A DNA stretch of 64,000 nt from NCBI GenBank assembly GCA_026225945.1, contig JAMJFZ010000070.1:372001-436000 (forward strand), written 5' to 3'. Made by a program: the position numbers and the translations under genes. The notes under the pieces are model-generated. The model made no database searches. It was given only the letters and a program-made list of their open reading frames with translations, and was not told the origin of the DNA. The stretch comes from Cricetomys ansorgei. Lineage: Eukaryota; Chordata; Mammalia; Rodentia; Nesomyidae. Shown here piece after piece: positions 32,701 through 46,559 of the stretch. How positions within the stretch are numbered: position 1 is the first letter of the stretch; every line of letters starts with the position of its first letter.

Positions 32701-35585
32701 AAAACCAACTTGTTCAGGATGCAGTGATTTCACATCTCAAACACACAGGCATAACTTTGCTTTTGATGATTCCTTCTTGTGTCTGTAGTACATTCTGAAT
32801 TAAGGTTGTCCAGAATAGAGGGTCCCTGGCTGGTAGTTCCTGTGGGTAGAAGCCTGTGGACCAAATGAGAGTTTGGAATCCCAAACCTGTGTTGTTTGTT
32901 CTCAGGAGAAAGTTCACTTTTATAGCAGTTCACTTCTAACTCCCATGTATACAACTTTTTATTGTCAATGATCCTGAGATCTGCAGTTCTCACATCATGA
33001 ACAAACAATTTTGGTAACATGAGCCTCTACCAGTAACAGCAACCTCTCCTTTGCGGGGCCCTTTCTGAGACTGCTTCTCTGGCTCCTTTGTGGAAGTCAG
33101 TGAGTCTTCAGTGCTGTGCTTTCTAAGCACTGGCCTGATCATTTAAGCAAGTTTCTGTCATGTTGTTTTTTCTTTCACCTCCTGCAGAAGACAGTCACTG
33201 ATTCATATGTACTCTTTGTACAGGTGGAAGGGCAGCCAGAGGAATTGGCTTTCAGTGAAAGGTGGGAACAAGGAAGAACTGAGGGTTGAGTGTGAGACAC
33301 AAAAGAGAGCAAAAGAGTGGGGATGTGAGAGAGAGGAGTGGAGATTACTGTCTAGCCTTCATCCACAATAGGTTCTAACAACACTCCACAGAAGAAAACA
33401 GACTGGTGAAGGAAAGTTATGATAAACAAAAACAGACAGTTGTTTCTTTTTTGTGGACAAAAGTAGATTGTACATTCACACTTTAAAGTGATATGCTCAG
33501 AAATTCCTTTTGATATAGAAATACACAAACTTTTGGGAATAAAAGGCAATCATGCACTTGTTGCCACGGAGGAAGTTTACTCACTCAGAAGAGTGTTTTT
33601 TCTTTGAGAGAATACTTCTCACTCTGAGACAAGTTTCCTGTAGCTTAAAAAGTGAACACAATGCTTCTTTATTTTTTGTGGTTTGCTGGTGTTAAGCTCA
33701 TTACAATATAAGCAGGAATGTCCTTCATAGATTGAAGATGTAAGCTCTAAACTTCATGGTTATTTTTACTGAGAAAATTAACACAATAGTTTAATTAATG
33801 AATAGTTTATTCTAGGTCTGTACAGTCTTAGTATAAAAAGGGAGGCCTACTCAGGGGTGAATTATCTATTTATATTTCTAAGTGTGTTGACTTACTGTCT
33901 AGTCTCTTTGCAGATCTAAATGTGACTCTGTCTCCTAGGAAGGTCAGTTTAGCTAAGAATACTTTATGATATGCTTGCAGCAAGTATGAATAGTTCTCAC
34001 TCCTGCCAAAACTTGAGCTCAGTGGGACATTTACAATTACTTTTGAGCAGAGATGGCAGAGTCTGTTCATAGCCAGTCAAAAGAATATATTTAAATTTTT
34101 ACTATAAGGCCAAATACACAATGTTATTAATAAAAGGCTTTTTGCCACTGTACAGTAAAGGAAGAAAAGGGGTAATGTAGCTAGTGAGTCCCAAATCCTA
34201 GCAACAGGAGTCTGGAACTTTAGCAAACTTTAGCAAAATTTAGCAATGTAAATTGCCCCAACAGAGGGGAGAGCAGGGTGGAAAAGAACAAGGCAGAGAG
34301 AGGTACAAAGAGAGAGGAGAGTGGGTTAGAAGATGAGATGGTAGAGAAGGGGAAGAAAGGGGAGAAGGGAGGGCAGGGAAGTGATCTCCCTATTCTACTA
34401 CTGTGTCCTTCATTGATGTCATTGTTAGTAAACTACCTGTTTCTAACACTGTCCACGAATCCCAGGTGAATTCCAAGTCTCAGGACACAAGCTCTTGACA
34501 ATTTAAGCAGGTGCCCACTGAGGTGCCATCCAGTGTTAGGAACATGTTTTGCTGTCTGCAGTACCTACACTGGAAGTAGACAGTGCTATTGGAGAAGGAG
34601 GTATGAGTTGGAGGAACCTGCTGTTTTTATTTATGGAAGAAGTCAATGGGGGCCTCAGGTAGGCAGGAGTCTGAGGATGCAGGGCAACCTTAGACATGCC
34701 TTTGTCTCCCCTGCTTTGGACCAAGGCTCTACTTACCTGTTGGCTGCTTCACTGGATCACCTAGGAAAAATGTCAGAGAAGAGACACTGTTGTTCTTAGT
34801 TGCTTCAAAACCAGACTGGAAAATTACAAACTTGGCAAGGCCCCATCTCTCAGCACCCAGCCTTCCAACCTGGGCTTGACAGCATCTTGCAGAACAAGGT
34901 GGAAGTTAAAGTCCCAAACCAAGAGGCAAACTTTAACTCTGGGTCTTTACAAAACTTTGTGAGGTTGGACAGACCTTGTCTTCACAAGAGAGTTTCTGGA
35001 TTTCCTGAATAGACTTTGATAAGTGATGATCATCATGCAGTACATCATCTTCCTTTGATTTTGTTCTTGCTTAAATTGGAATGCTCATATGGAAAATGCT
35101 GGAACTCTGAAAAATATGCAGTTTCTTCCTAGGCTATTGCAGACAGATTAGATGGAAGGAATACACATTTGGTTTGATAGACATCATCCAACTGCATCAA
35201 AGACACCAAACTGGAATATACTCCTACAGGCAACAAAATAGCACACATATTAACTGAAGAATGAAGGCATTCTAAAGGTTAGTATATGCTCCTAGGAGTA
35301 TTATTTTCAAGACTGTGTGAGTGATACACAAATACAAGTGTACTCAGAGGTATCTTATCCACTGGAACTTGGTTACAGGTAGCAACTTTCCAGATCATGT
35401 GGATTCTGGGAACTTACCTCAAATCGTCTTCAAGAGGAGGATGTAATCTTAAAAATGAGACATCTCTCAAGTCACAGAAGGTGGTTGTATGTTTCCAAAA
35501 TTATTGTTTTAACCTAAAAAGCAGGATTTATAAATAGTATTTATTGAAGAAATGTTTGTTTTATATAGCATAGACAGCCTGTAAC
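32701..35585. other. Unannotated intergenic DNA
   Basis: I find no gene. 34265-34380 is purine-rich (GGAGAAG-type) and produces a spurious low-complexity frame. The 34500-35030 stretch is less AT-rich, with a few 60-90-codon frames lacking motifs. Confidence 0.4.
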
Positions 35586-35589
35586 ATTT

Positions 35590-35635
35590 GGGATCTTCCT
35601 GCCTCACCTTTCCAAGTATGGGATTACAGACCAAG
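35590..35635 (-). mobile_element. B1 fragment, minus strand
   Basis: CTTCCTGCCTCACCTTTCC followed by AAGTATGGGATTACAGACC is the reverse complement of a short piece of B1. Confidence 0.5.
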
Positions 35636-35689
35636 TCTAAAATTCTCTGCAAAAAAGACTCTTTGAAGTCAAAATTAAAAGAAAGAGAC

Positions 35690-35775
35690 CAGAGCTGTAG
35701 GCATAACTCAGTGGGAGTACTTGAGTGCCATGTAGTGGGTTCAATGACAGTTCCTCAAAACAAACAAACAGATAC
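35690..35775 (+). mobile_element. ID-type SINE, plus strand
   Basis: GCATAACTCAGTGGGAGTAC, TTGAGTGCCATG and GTGGGTTCAATGACAGTTCC followed by an AAACAAACAAACA tail match the tRNA-derived ID core. Confidence 0.7.
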
Positions 35776-35989
35776 CACATAGTATGAAAATCCCAGCTGA
35801 TATTTATTTGGGAAACCAGTTCACTGCTTTCATTGTCTTCTACCTCACTTCTATCCTCACCACCGAAACCCTGTATATATAGTCTGGAACAGCACCTACC
35901 TGTTTCTAAGCCTTCATTGGTGTTGCCTGATTGACATAGTCTTGGGTATTCTGTGTATAGATGTGATGTGTATATATAATGTATAATTT

Positions 35990-36480
35990 TTTTAACTTTT
36001 TGAGATAGTAAGATAATACGAATATTACACCATTTTACCCTTCCTTTCATTCCACAGACAGTTCAATATACCCTTCTTTTCTGTCCTTCAAATTGATGAC
36101 CTCTCTGTTCATTAATTCATATATATATATATATATGTATGTGTATATATATATATATGCATGTGAATATAAATTCTAAAATGTGTCATACTCAATCTAT
36201 GAGATGTTATTTACATGTAGGCTTTTAAGGTTTACCTTGGATGGACATCTTATTAGGATGATCCTCCTTGTATACATGTCTTCTACTCACAGCTATACTC
36301 AGTTGTCTCTATTTTCATGTGTAGTGCTTAGGCCTGTATGTTTTTCCCCATCCATAGTGGCATGTCTGTTTATGAAATTTTTGTCATGCTCATATTTAGA
36401 CGTCATGTCAGTGACATTTTATGAATGTAGTGTTTTATACTCCTTTCATGTATGTAATTTTTGATGGAAGTGCATCTCTA
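35990..36480 (+). repeat. Dispersed rodent repeat, copy 1
   Basis: Shares phrases in order with 37380-37784: TTTTCTGTCCTTCAAATT, GACCTCTCTGTTCATT, then AT-rich DNA, then TTCTACTCACAGCTATACTC, CAGTTGTCTCTATTTTCATG. I know this combination as part of a common rodent L1-associated repeat. An (AT)n stretch lies at 36119-36160. Confidence 0.55.
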
Positions 36481-37091
36481 AGGCACACTGCCACCTGCCT
36501 GAGGACATTCTCCTGTGTTTGAGGACTGCTTGCAGTTTCCTAACGTAGACAGTAAGTGGCACAGGTGTACTGTGATTGGGACTTAACATGCAGCATAGGT
36601 AAGGGAAACTGGCAAATACCAGTTAATTCTAAATCACTAACCTTACATGGGAGAATCTGTTGATTCAATCAAGGACATAAGCACAAACGTGTCCAATCTG
36701 ATCTAGGAGAGTTTACATAATACAAAATGGTTCATCCTAACATAGAGGATGAAGTGTGCATGCATGGAAGCCAGAATATCAGTATGAACTTATCCATATT
36801 CACAACCTGGAGGAAACATGGATGCAGCACAAACAGCAACAAAAACTGGCCGAACGTGACACCGAGATAAAAACAGATATAAATATGACTGTCCAAATGA
36901 CAGTATGAATGAAAGATATGACACAACACGTTGAAGGGTAGGACATCTGAATTGGAAAGAAGAGATGTCGATAATGATATAGACAGTTCATACATAAAGA
37001 GAGAGCATAGACACTTAATAGATAATTTGATAATTCTGCATGTAAAATTTTATTTTCAGTTTCAGGGGCTTTTTTTACTGTTTGATATGCA
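36481..37091. other. Unannotated intergenic DNA
   Basis: Nothing recognised between the two repeat copies apart from the simple repeats listed separately. Confidence 0.4.

Positions 37092-37139
<48 letters not shown>
37092..37139. repeat. (TA)n microsatellite
   Basis: About 23 uninterrupted TA steps. The following 37190-37380 is almost purely A and T with many short TATATAAT-type palindromes. Confidence 0.97.
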
Positions 37140-37141
<2 letters not shown>

Positions 37142-37379
37142 ACATATGTTTTTGTATATTTTTATTTTTGTATCAAAATTAAAGGATTTTACATATAATT
37201 TGTATATAATGTATATATGTACAAATTATATATAATATATACAAATTATATAACATATTGTTATATATAATTACATATAATATATTATATATAATACATA
37301 TAGGTTATATGTAACAAGCTCTATGTATATGTAACATATACAAACATATACAAATTTACATGTATGTATATAATTTTTT

Positions 37380-37784
37380 TTACATTTGAAATGATAAAAT
37401 CATATAGATCCCATTTTCCTTTCTGCCCCTAAACCCTTCAGTAGATCTCCCTTTTCTGTCTTTCAAATTCTTGACCTCTTTGTTCATTGTTATTATTTAC
37501 ATGTATGTGCATATATACTCCTCAAAGATTCCAATCTGTATTGTTACCTCTATGATTTGATTTGGGTCTGACCATGTGACTCTGAAAATCTAATATGAGT
37601 GTTCTTCCCTGAATACATTTTTTCTACTCTTAGCTTTGCTCAATTGTCTGTAGTTTTATGTATAAGGTTGAGGGGTGTGATTTTTCCGTGTCAAGGTTGT
37701 CCGATTGATTGGTTTTGTTCATGAACTGCTAAGACATACTAATGTCAATGACTGATTTTCAGTGTCACTTTTTACACTTCTGTA
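37380..37784 (+). repeat. Dispersed rodent repeat, copy 2
   Basis: Same-orientation relative of 35990-36480 (TTTTCTGTCTTTCAAATT, GACCTCTTTGTTCATTG, TTCTACTCTTAGCTTTGCTC, AATTGTCTGTAGTTTTATG). It runs directly into the satellite at 37785. Confidence 0.55.
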
Positions 37785-38625
37785 ATTGATGATGTAATAT
37801 AGCCCATATTGTAAGGTGTTTTATCCTTCCAATTTTTAATCATTACTTCTAATTTTGATGTCACATACCTTGATGTTCTCACATCATCCAACATATGATT
37901 TGATTTCTTTCCAATACTGCAGTCATATCAATCACAGTATGGTATCACATATTTACATTATGCTGTTTTACCCTCTAATTATCACATCATTTCCTTTCAA
38001 TTGTGATGTCACATATTTAAAATGATGGTATCATATCATCAAAATTATGTCAGTTCCTGCCAATTATGCTGTCATATACCCTCCTATTATGATATCATGT
38101 ATTTATACTATTTATGTACCATCATCATAGTTATTATATCTGTTTCTGAAAATTATATCATATTTATTTACATGGCTAATGTCACATACTCCATATTATA
38201 TTGACATATTCTCCAAATTTAAGGTCATTTCCTTCCTATTGTAATGTCGCATATTTATATTGGTTGTGTCACATTGTTAAAATTATGAAATCTCTTCCTT
38301 CTAATTTTGGTGTGATATCACTCATTTTACAAAGGCATATGTTTACAATGTTGTCACATGATCACGACTAAGATTTCAGTTCCCTTTGTTTATGATGTCA
38401 TATAGTTACATTGTTTATATCAATCACATTGATTATGATGTTAGTTACTTCCAAATTTGCTGTCATGTCCTTATTATGATGTCATATATTTCAATTGTTG
38501 ATGTGTTGATTTCATCTCATTAGTATTATGATGTCAGATTCTTGCAATTATGATTTTTCACATTGTTGATATCACAGTCATTATTATGTTGTTAGAGTCT
38601 CCAATTGTGCTGCCAAATATAGAGA
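37785..38625. repeat. TGATGTCA-rich degenerate satellite, oldest block
   Basis: Words such as ATTGTGATGTCACATA, TATTTACATTATGCTG, CAATTATGCTGTCATATA and ATTATGATGTCATATATTT recur throughout. Units are irregular, roughly 40-90 bp by eye, and diverged. The same satellite ends units A and B (50880-52081 and 61425 onward). It is cut off at about 38630 by an L1 3' end. Confidence 0.8.
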
Positions 38626-38639
38626 ATACATTTTCAAAA

Positions 38640-39470
38640 CCTTTGGCCTACTCAGAGTACTGCATACAAGATATGCTGGGATAATGGTATTAGGGAACTT
38701 GTGGGAGGGTCAAATACATGACTGGTCTTACATGAGGACTACATCAGGTGAGAACGCATATGGCTGACACTTGTGGGATGGCCAGAAACCTGAGGCTGGG
38801 TAACCCAGAGATGTATGCTAGAAAAAAATTGGTAAAAACATAAATGAAATAATTCCTATTGATATGTTGTTAATCTTTCCAAGAAGCTTCCTCAAGCAGC
38901 TGATAAAGACAGATGCAGAGACGCACAGCTACACATATTAGGTATAGAGACTGCGTAAACTAAAGATCTCAACTGGTTCCCTACCTTAACATCTCAGGAA
39001 ACCCTACAGTGACAGGAGGGAAGGATTGTGGAAGCCAGAGTTATCACAGACACCAGGAGAACACAGTCCACTCTATCAACTAGACAGTGCTCATATGGGC
39101 TCACTGAGACTGAAGTGGAAATCAGAGCCTGTATGCATCTACATGAAATCCTCCGCATATATGGTATGAATTTTAGCCTGCTGTTTTCATGGGACTTGTA
39201 ACAATCAGAGAGGCGTTGTCTCTGAAACCTTTGCCTGCTCTTGGTACTCACTACCTAATAGTGAGTTTTCTCATCCTACTTTTATATTAGGTTTTTCTTA
39301 GGCTGGGTTATCTTGATATCTGTGAGAGAAAAGCTCTTATCAGAAGGGAAATTAAGATCTTTACATCTGGGAGACAAAGGGAAGGGCATGGGAGAGTAGA
39401 AAGAAGAAAAGCTGATGTCATGATGTATTGTTTAAGAGAAGAATAAAATAAACATACAAAAGTATTGAAA
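38640..39470 (+). mobile_element. L1 3' UTR fragment, plus strand
   Basis: ACACCAGGAGAACACAGTCC, TCAACTAGACAGTGCTCATA, GGGCTCACTGAGACTGAAGT, TCCTCCGCATATATGGTATG and CTTTGCCTGCTCTTGGTACT follow rodent L1 3' UTR order. An A-rich end lies near 39440-39470. No ORF2 is left. Confidence 0.75.
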
Positions 39471-40049
39471 AGCTGCCAGTAGAGACAAACACCTACCTCA
39501 TTAACCAGGGACTGACTAGACTAAGAAATGACTTCACTGTTTGCTGAAAGTGGGTATACAGTGGAGAACTCACTCTGTTGTGGATACAAACATCTTAGGG
39601 CAGAGGTTTCCATTTCAGAGTAACAATTCTTATGAAAGTGGACACTCACAACCAAAATTATTGGATAAGTTTATCCACAGCTGTAACCTGTGCCGGCTGC
39701 CATTAGTACCTTGAGTTCTAGTGCCAGCTTCTGGTCAGCTTTAGGTTTTAAGTCATGCATTGATTTGAAGCCAACATATACTGAAATGAAAGGAGGTAAA
39801 CAATGCTGATCCAGAGACATAAAAAAAAAACAACAGCGGCAAAATACCCATAGCACCTCAGCAGTTCCATGCCTGTTGAATGCATGATATGGGACCATAA
39901 GAATCTCATTAGGGTCATTAGGGGACCATTATGATCTCATTGTCAGCCACAATTTAATACTTCCCTAGTGGCATAATTTCCCACCCACTCATGACAATTC
40001 ACTATATATCTATTCACTTTTTCCAAAATCAAAGTCTGAGTTATACGTG
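39471..40049. other. Unannotated intergenic DNA
   Basis: No gene or repeat recognised. Confidence 0.4.
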
Positions 40050-41700
40050 TATGGTAATTCTCCTGCAAATAATTTAACTATAGTTGTTGTTGCAAACCAG
40101 GTAAGTAAGTGAAGATATTACACTGCCAATTAACTAGATTCATATTCTCTTAGACCTTTGTTAGATACTTGTGTGTTCATATCACCAGACTGCATACTAA
40201 TACCAATCTGTGACTCTGTCGTACACAGCTCATTTGAAATCAAAGGAATACAAGTTCCCTAATCTGTTTTTTTATAGGACAATTAAGCCACAATTGAAAA
40301 GTGCAAATCAGTGGAGGAAATAGGTATGTGAATATCTCTTCCTCTTCAAACAAACCAAAACCGACAGACTGACACAGAAACATTCATACACACACACACA
40401 AACACAAACACACACACACACACACACAGAAATGAAAGACACATAAAAAGACATACATGCTGATACATATTCATGCTTACATAGATTTTATAGCACAGGT
40501 ACCCAGAACAAATATTTATCTGTGGATTCTTAGAAAATTGCCATTTTACTATGGGAAAAGCTTTTCATATCCAAATATGAAGCATTCCAACTGTCTAAGT
40601 CCTGAGACTACAGAAGCTGCCTCCTAACTATTGATATCTTTGAGAATATCCCGAGGAAAAAAAACAAGAATATTTGCTTATAGACATTCTACCCACCAGT
40701 ACCCTCCTCTGTACAACCAGATTCCAGTATCTATTGGACTGCTGAACTCTGAATCATATGCATTTTCGAATGCACTGACTTCTCAAATGGAGTGGGCTAT
40801 AATTCAATTGAATGATCAGCTGCTGTTTTCAATTGTCAGTCAATTGCAGCCAATATTCTGACATAAGATTCAACATTTATACTGACTATAGAAAATACTT
40901 AGCTGTGTGGTCCCTGCAGTATAACGTGTATTATTCTGGGCTCCTGTTGGTGATTGTGATTGCACAGGGAATGTACCATAGGCCTTTTTTTAAAAAGGGA
41001 GGGAGCAAATAATAGATATGCTGTTCTACATCAACTAAGTATATAGCATTGCTTTACCAGGTCTTCTGCACATTTTGAGGCTTGGCTTCCGCTCTTGGGA
41101 CAGTATACAGCATGCATGCTAATTTGCATTTTGTAAGCATTTTAACACCTGTCCCTTATCAATGATTGCAATGAGCCAATGATCCTATGTGTTCGGTCAC
41201 AAAAGCAGACAATTACACTAATGAGAATACATGCCTGTGATCATTGAATATCTAAAGTACTTATGTACATGGGCTCCTCTTCACAGTTGAGATTGTGTGG
41301 GAATTCTACCATAGAACAATATTTTTTGTTTACACTTTTGGGATCAAGTAGAAGAGATGCTGAACTACATCTACAACAGACATAGCTTACTCTCAATGGC
41401 CTTCTGAACTGTTAAAGGCTCTCCTTTCAATCTAGGGGACGAAAACACTATGAATTATCACTGGTAAATTTTTGAGCTTTTTTACACCCCATCCCCTTCA
41501 ATGGATTAATATTAGGCCCTATGGTACCAATTCTTCCACCATGAATAAATCACACACCTTTCTGCTCTTTGGGGATCCACATCTTTTATATGTACATGAT
41601 GTCTAGTCATGGTACAATGCTACCAGCACATTGAATTACTAATGGACATGAGGTTTTCTATAACAAACATTTTTTGACAGGTAGTTGGATGAATACTAAA
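40050..41700 (+). repeat. Third, oldest partial copy of the 10-kb unit
   Basis: Order of landmarks matches units A and B: AGTGCAAATCAGTGGAGGAA (compare 43706 and 53239), the CA repeat, GATTCTTAGAAAATTGCCAT (44277 and 53801), AACAAGAATATTTGC (44413 and 53938), GATCAGCTGCTG (44558), and GTGATTGTGATTGCACAGGG (44678 and 54213). From 41000 it also matches the 54283-55360 segment that unit A lacks. Divergence is clearly larger than between A and B. A shorter internal repeat is visible (40938-41030 against 41272-41400). Confidence 0.6.
40389..40429. repeat. (CA)n microsatellite, interrupted
   Basis: CA run broken by AAACACAAA. Counterparts at 44162-44189 and 53694-53713 lie at the same point of units A and B. 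Confidence 0.9.
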
Positions 41701-44700
41701 CATACAACTCTCCAAAAAAGAACCTTTATAAATGCAAAAAGAATTAAGAAAGGAAAAGGAAGGAAAGAATAATATCAAAATAAAAGAGGCAGAAATAAAT
41801 GTAAGTAGGAGTGAATAATAAAAGACAAAGATGGGAATTGGTTAATGAGGCATGGATAAAGAAGTCAAGGATGAATGGATGAATGTAAAAGACAGGTGAT
41901 TGGAAATGTTTCATTATGTAGTTACTGGTGTGTATTCCAACAAACATATTAGGGTGAAATTAGCGAGCAGAGAAAGCAGCTTGTGGCAGTGATTGGGGCT
42001 GTAGTAAATTTGAATTTCTCAGTTTACTGTTAGGTACACAAGAAAGGAGCCCAGACAAGTCCACCTTTTCCCAAGCCCTATATGCACTCTTGGGTGAGTA
42101 CTGTTTTGAATCCCTGCTAATCATGGTTACAAAGGGCACCAGAAACCGTGTTTTTTTTATCGCTGCTAGGACAAGAATTCTAGAGCTATGCATGACTCAG
42201 AAGACATCATGTTGGTTTCTTTCTGTCCTAAACCCGAACCGCCACAAATATGCCTTGGTGGCTGGGTTCTCTTGCACACTGTTGGTGCCTGACCCACGGT
42301 GACGTGGTTTACACCCCCTGGCCAGAAGGGCAGAGCTTGAGTTTGAGCAGAGGAAAAATACTCAGAAACCAAAGAGTGAGTCTCGGTTGTTTGCTTGCAG
42401 GTTCTGATAACGCAACCTGAGAATAGCGGACCAAATGCAAATGGAAGCTCCAGGAGATGTATCTGATGGATCATGGTCTCCTTTATTGGCTGGCTTTTCC
42501 CTGTTTAAATATCTTTGCCCAGAGGAGGCAGACCCTGGTACTCTAGGTGAGGAAGTCCCATTAGCATTAGGGCAGAATGGACACCTGAACTCAAGATCTT
42601 TTCAAAGACAGAGGGAGGTGGCTAATCGACCACAAGTCGAACAAACACTTGTCAGGTTTTTCCATTTTGCTCTTGTGAACAAATTTGGTCCCTCCAGAAC
42701 TGAAACAGAAGGAGCTTGCAAAGCATCCTGTCAGCCCTCTTAGCAGGGGTAAGGCAACTTTCTGCTGATTGGACTGCTCTTCAGCCCCTAAGGTCCCACA
42801 ACTTCAATGGTCAACAAATTCAAAAGACTTTAAATCCCCACAGAAATATGAGACCATTGCCATGTTTAGGCGGAAACAGACCACGCTCCTGTCAAGGCCT
42901 GTACAGAAGTCCAAAGGAAAACATTGCTTGCATCCCAAAGACAATTCTGATTCAGGGCAGGATTTCACCTAGATTGTCATGTTCCTTTTAATGTAGATCC
43001 ACTCCATTGGCCCTCTTTTGAGTCAGATTTCCCAATTTACTGCCAACAGCAAGACTCCCATGTGGCAAACCACTTACTATCTTAGGCAAGGTTGGCAAGT
43101 AATGTTATTCCCAGTTTGAGAAAGTGGAATGATCTTAGAGTTGAAGATTGTACAGGATACTCATTTTCAAGAATATGGGCAGTGTCTAGTAAAATGACTG
43201 CATCTTAATTAGAGCTCCAATTTGAAAAGGTGAATGGAATTCCATTATTAGCTGGATGAGCCTACAGTAGCCTGAGGAAAAATATCATTGACCCTGGAAC
43301 CAAAAGGCAGAGACTAGACATCCCGGGCAACCAATATAATCTCATGAGTTGTCGCAATCTACTAATATTCTTAATGTTATGCAGATCCTACCCTTTCATG
43401 ACACAACATTATATGCATCTTTAGTTTATCAACAGGATATAAGTCTTTTTATGAGTTGAGAAATATTTATTTCTCTAACCACACATTTATGTACAAAGGA
43501 TATAGTAAAGTACACAAGCAGTGGATACATTATTATGCCATTCAGTATATATTGACGGGCTCTCAGACATATTTCAGAAACTCTTGCTCTAATGCCAGGA
43601 AACTGGAGACTAATATTCTTGTGCTTCTGCCATATTCAGCCCCTAGCCACTTAATCACTCAAATAAAACCAAAATTCTGATTTTTTTTTTATTTTAACTA
43701 TCAAGGTGCAAATCAGTGAAGTTGGTGTTTGAGTATTTCTTCTTCTTTATTTGAGCTTAAATCATTTTACAAAAGTTACAATGCTTGTAGAATACTACAT
43801 GTGTTCTTCACCAGAATCTAGTATTACTGTGAAAGTTTGTGGCAAAAAAGTCAAATACGAAACAAAAAATACAGTTTACAATCATTGCACTCCTTTCCCA
43901 CAACATTCAATCTGCATGTTATTTTTTTAAATTTTTTTTTGTTTTTCTTATCCAATAAAATACATCCAACCTTCTGTCCTCCCTCCCTGTACTCTTCCCA
44001 GGTCCTCCTAGATCTGTTCTCCAATATCCCAGATCTACCACTTCCTCTCTCTGCTTCTACTCAGAAAAGAGCTGTCCTCCAATAATTAATACTCAAAAAT
44101 CATATAGTATGCATTTGTTTGACTACCTTTCCAAGCACACAAACACAGAAATACACAGGTATATACACACACGCACACACACACACATAATAAAGCAAAT
44201 GATATTCATACTCACAAACTCACATGCAGGCAAAAATTTTGGGCCACAAGGTAAACAGGACAGTCTTTTATTTTTGATTTCTTAGAAAATTAGCATTTTC
44301 ATTAGGATATGCCTTCATAATCCAAAAGGCCAACAAACTCCACATGCCTTATAACTGAAATTGCAGAGGTTATCTGCTCACTGTAGAGATCTTTTGTGAT
44401 GTCCAAGGATAAAAACAAGAGTATTGGTTCCGAGTTAATACCCTGTCCTAACTGTGTACCAACCACAATCCAGGGAGCCTCTGTGTTGCTGATAACAGAG
44501 CTAACTGCATGTCAAACTGCTCACAGCTTTTACTAAGAGCAGGCTATGGAATTACTAATCAGCTGTTGTCCATGTGTTTGGCAATCAAAGGTCTTCGACA
44601 TATGACAAGCCAAGCAAGCATATTTGGCAGATTCCCATTGTCTGTGATACCTGCACAAACCTGAGCACTTGTTGATGGTTGTGACTGCATGGGACAGTCC

Positions 44701-45194
44701 ACCACATACCAATCAATATGATTTGTATTAAAATGAAAGGGGAAAAGAAGAAGTAGAGGAAGATTGTTTCTTTTACTAGGCGTGCTAATAATATTCTGTG
44801 TATAAAATAAGGCATTGTTTTAATTGGAAAGGGTGCTGAGAATTTTAGATATTAAATGTCATAATGACTAATATTTTAATTTAAAAGTAGTCCCAGTATA
44901 AAAGGAGAGATAGGCAGTATACGCCAGGAATCAAATTTCTAAGTCTCAGCCTGTCCTTTCTTCCCCAAAACAGACTAGGGAAGATAAGCAAGTGTATATA
45001 ATGAAATAAGTGGAGGTTAAATACTCACACAATGAAGAAAGAAAATGAAAACTTTTGAGTGACAGTATGCATTACAAAGGACTGAAAAGACACCTTCCAA
45101 AATGGCATTTTCAGTCAACAGCTTGAAGATGAAAATGTTTTGAGATATGCAGAGAACACAGCAAATTTTGACCAACAAACCCAAATGACCTCAG

Positions 45195-45340
45195 TCCAAT
45201 CTTGTATGTGTTTGTAGGGAGGGGTGTTATTATGGGTATACATGTTTGTGTGTGCATATATGTACACAGGAGCTAGGATTTGGTCCTCTGTAAGACTACA
45301 TTGTCCTCTCAACTGCTGAGCCATCTCTCTATCCTGAGAA
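45195..45340 (-). mobile_element. B2/B3-type SINE, minus strand (unit A)
   Basis: AGCTAGGATTTGGTCCTCTG, then CTCTCAACTGCTGAGCCATC and TCTCTATCCTGAG is the reverse complement of the tRNA-like head. The counterpart in unit B is 55810-55930. Confidence 0.8.
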
Positions 45341-45659
45341 TATTTATCTATTGCCAATGTTTATGCCCTTAATAGTACATAGCTTCTGTACTCAGAAATA
45401 CAGTCTATAGAAACCATTTTAACAAAGAGATAAATGTATCTATAATTTTCATATCAAAATATTACATATGATATCTAAATGCTTGCTCTTGAAAGGATTG
45501 AAAACAACTTCTTCACTCAATAATCTTGTTTGATGTAGTAAGTTGTTACAGAGACCCTTTCATTATAAAGAATACAAAGGTACACATTAGCACAATGCTC
45601 ACTCAGAATCATACACAAAAACAAAAAGTCAATTCATATAAAAGAGAAAAATCCACATA

Positions 45660-45874
45660 TTTGGGCTGGTCACATAGTTCATTGCAGACAAAGCATTCAA
45701 AAAAATTTTGGGTTTGATGCCCAGGACTACGCGGACTAGACATGGTGGTAAATACAATTAACCGTAGGACTGGAAAGCCAGACAAAAAACGTCAGATGTC
45801 AAGCCCAGCGTTAGTTAAAAAATACGCTCAAGACCAACCTTGAATATATAATACCTTGTTACAAAGATAAATAA

Positions 45875-45909
<35 letters not shown>

Positions 45910-45912
45910 ATA
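45660..45912 (+). mobile_element. B4/ID-B1-type SINE with ATAA-repeat tail (unit A)
   Basis: GGGCTGGTCACATAGTTCAT and GGGTTTGATGCCCAGGACTA form an ID-like head. GACATGGTGG and CAAGCCCAGC follow in B1-like order, and the tail is a pure AAAT repeat (45870-45911). The unit B counterpart (56248-56490) has a shorter tail interrupted by one G. Confidence 0.7.
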
Positions 45913-46559
45913 TGTCCAAACACTGAAAAACTTGCCTAATATTTTTATATTGAAAAAAAATCTCCGATTTCAATCTATTTGTATGCATAAGGTCATTCGG
46001 CCGTCTATCTCAATTGGTGTCTTTACATTGGATTTATAACCATGTTCCTTCTATGCCTCTGTGTCACATGATCATGACAAAAAATACTGTTCAATTACTG
46101 TCAACTCTTTGTTTTTAAGCTCCAAAATTTTTGATACTTATTTCATTATGAAGTCATTAGTGAGAGGATGTGAATAAAAAGGTAAATTTCACTTCTATTT
46201 TCAGCATCTAAACATGGGAATTAAATGTTGTAGAGAAGGATCTGTTGTCCTTTTAGCTGCATTATCTCGGCTCTTATGTGTTATCTGTAAAACAACATGA
46301 GTTCCTGTAGTTCCAACAGATTTGGCCCTCAAATTAAGATAGTTTGGCTTGGTGAGAGATGAGTCACTGCAGATGCACACCCTCACCAATGTCAGCACAT
46401 CTGAAGGGAGCTGTCCCTCAGACAAGGACCAGTATATTGTATCAACAATGAAGGCACTTGCTGCTAATCATAATGAGAGGATATTTAAAAATAATTTCCC
46501 AAACTAGACACATTTCAAGAGAGAAACTCAATATCATACAGACTCAGCACAGGTGGTAT

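Noticed and set aside
37785..38625. CRISPR-like array of regular repeats
   Set aside because: Repeats are degenerate and unevenly spaced, without unique spacers, and the genome is mammalian.
42220..42260. TGGCGGTTCGGGTTTAGGAC (minus strand) as a retroviral primer-binding site
   Set aside because: It does not fit any tRNA 3' end that I can derive with confidence, and no LTR end is evident directly before it.
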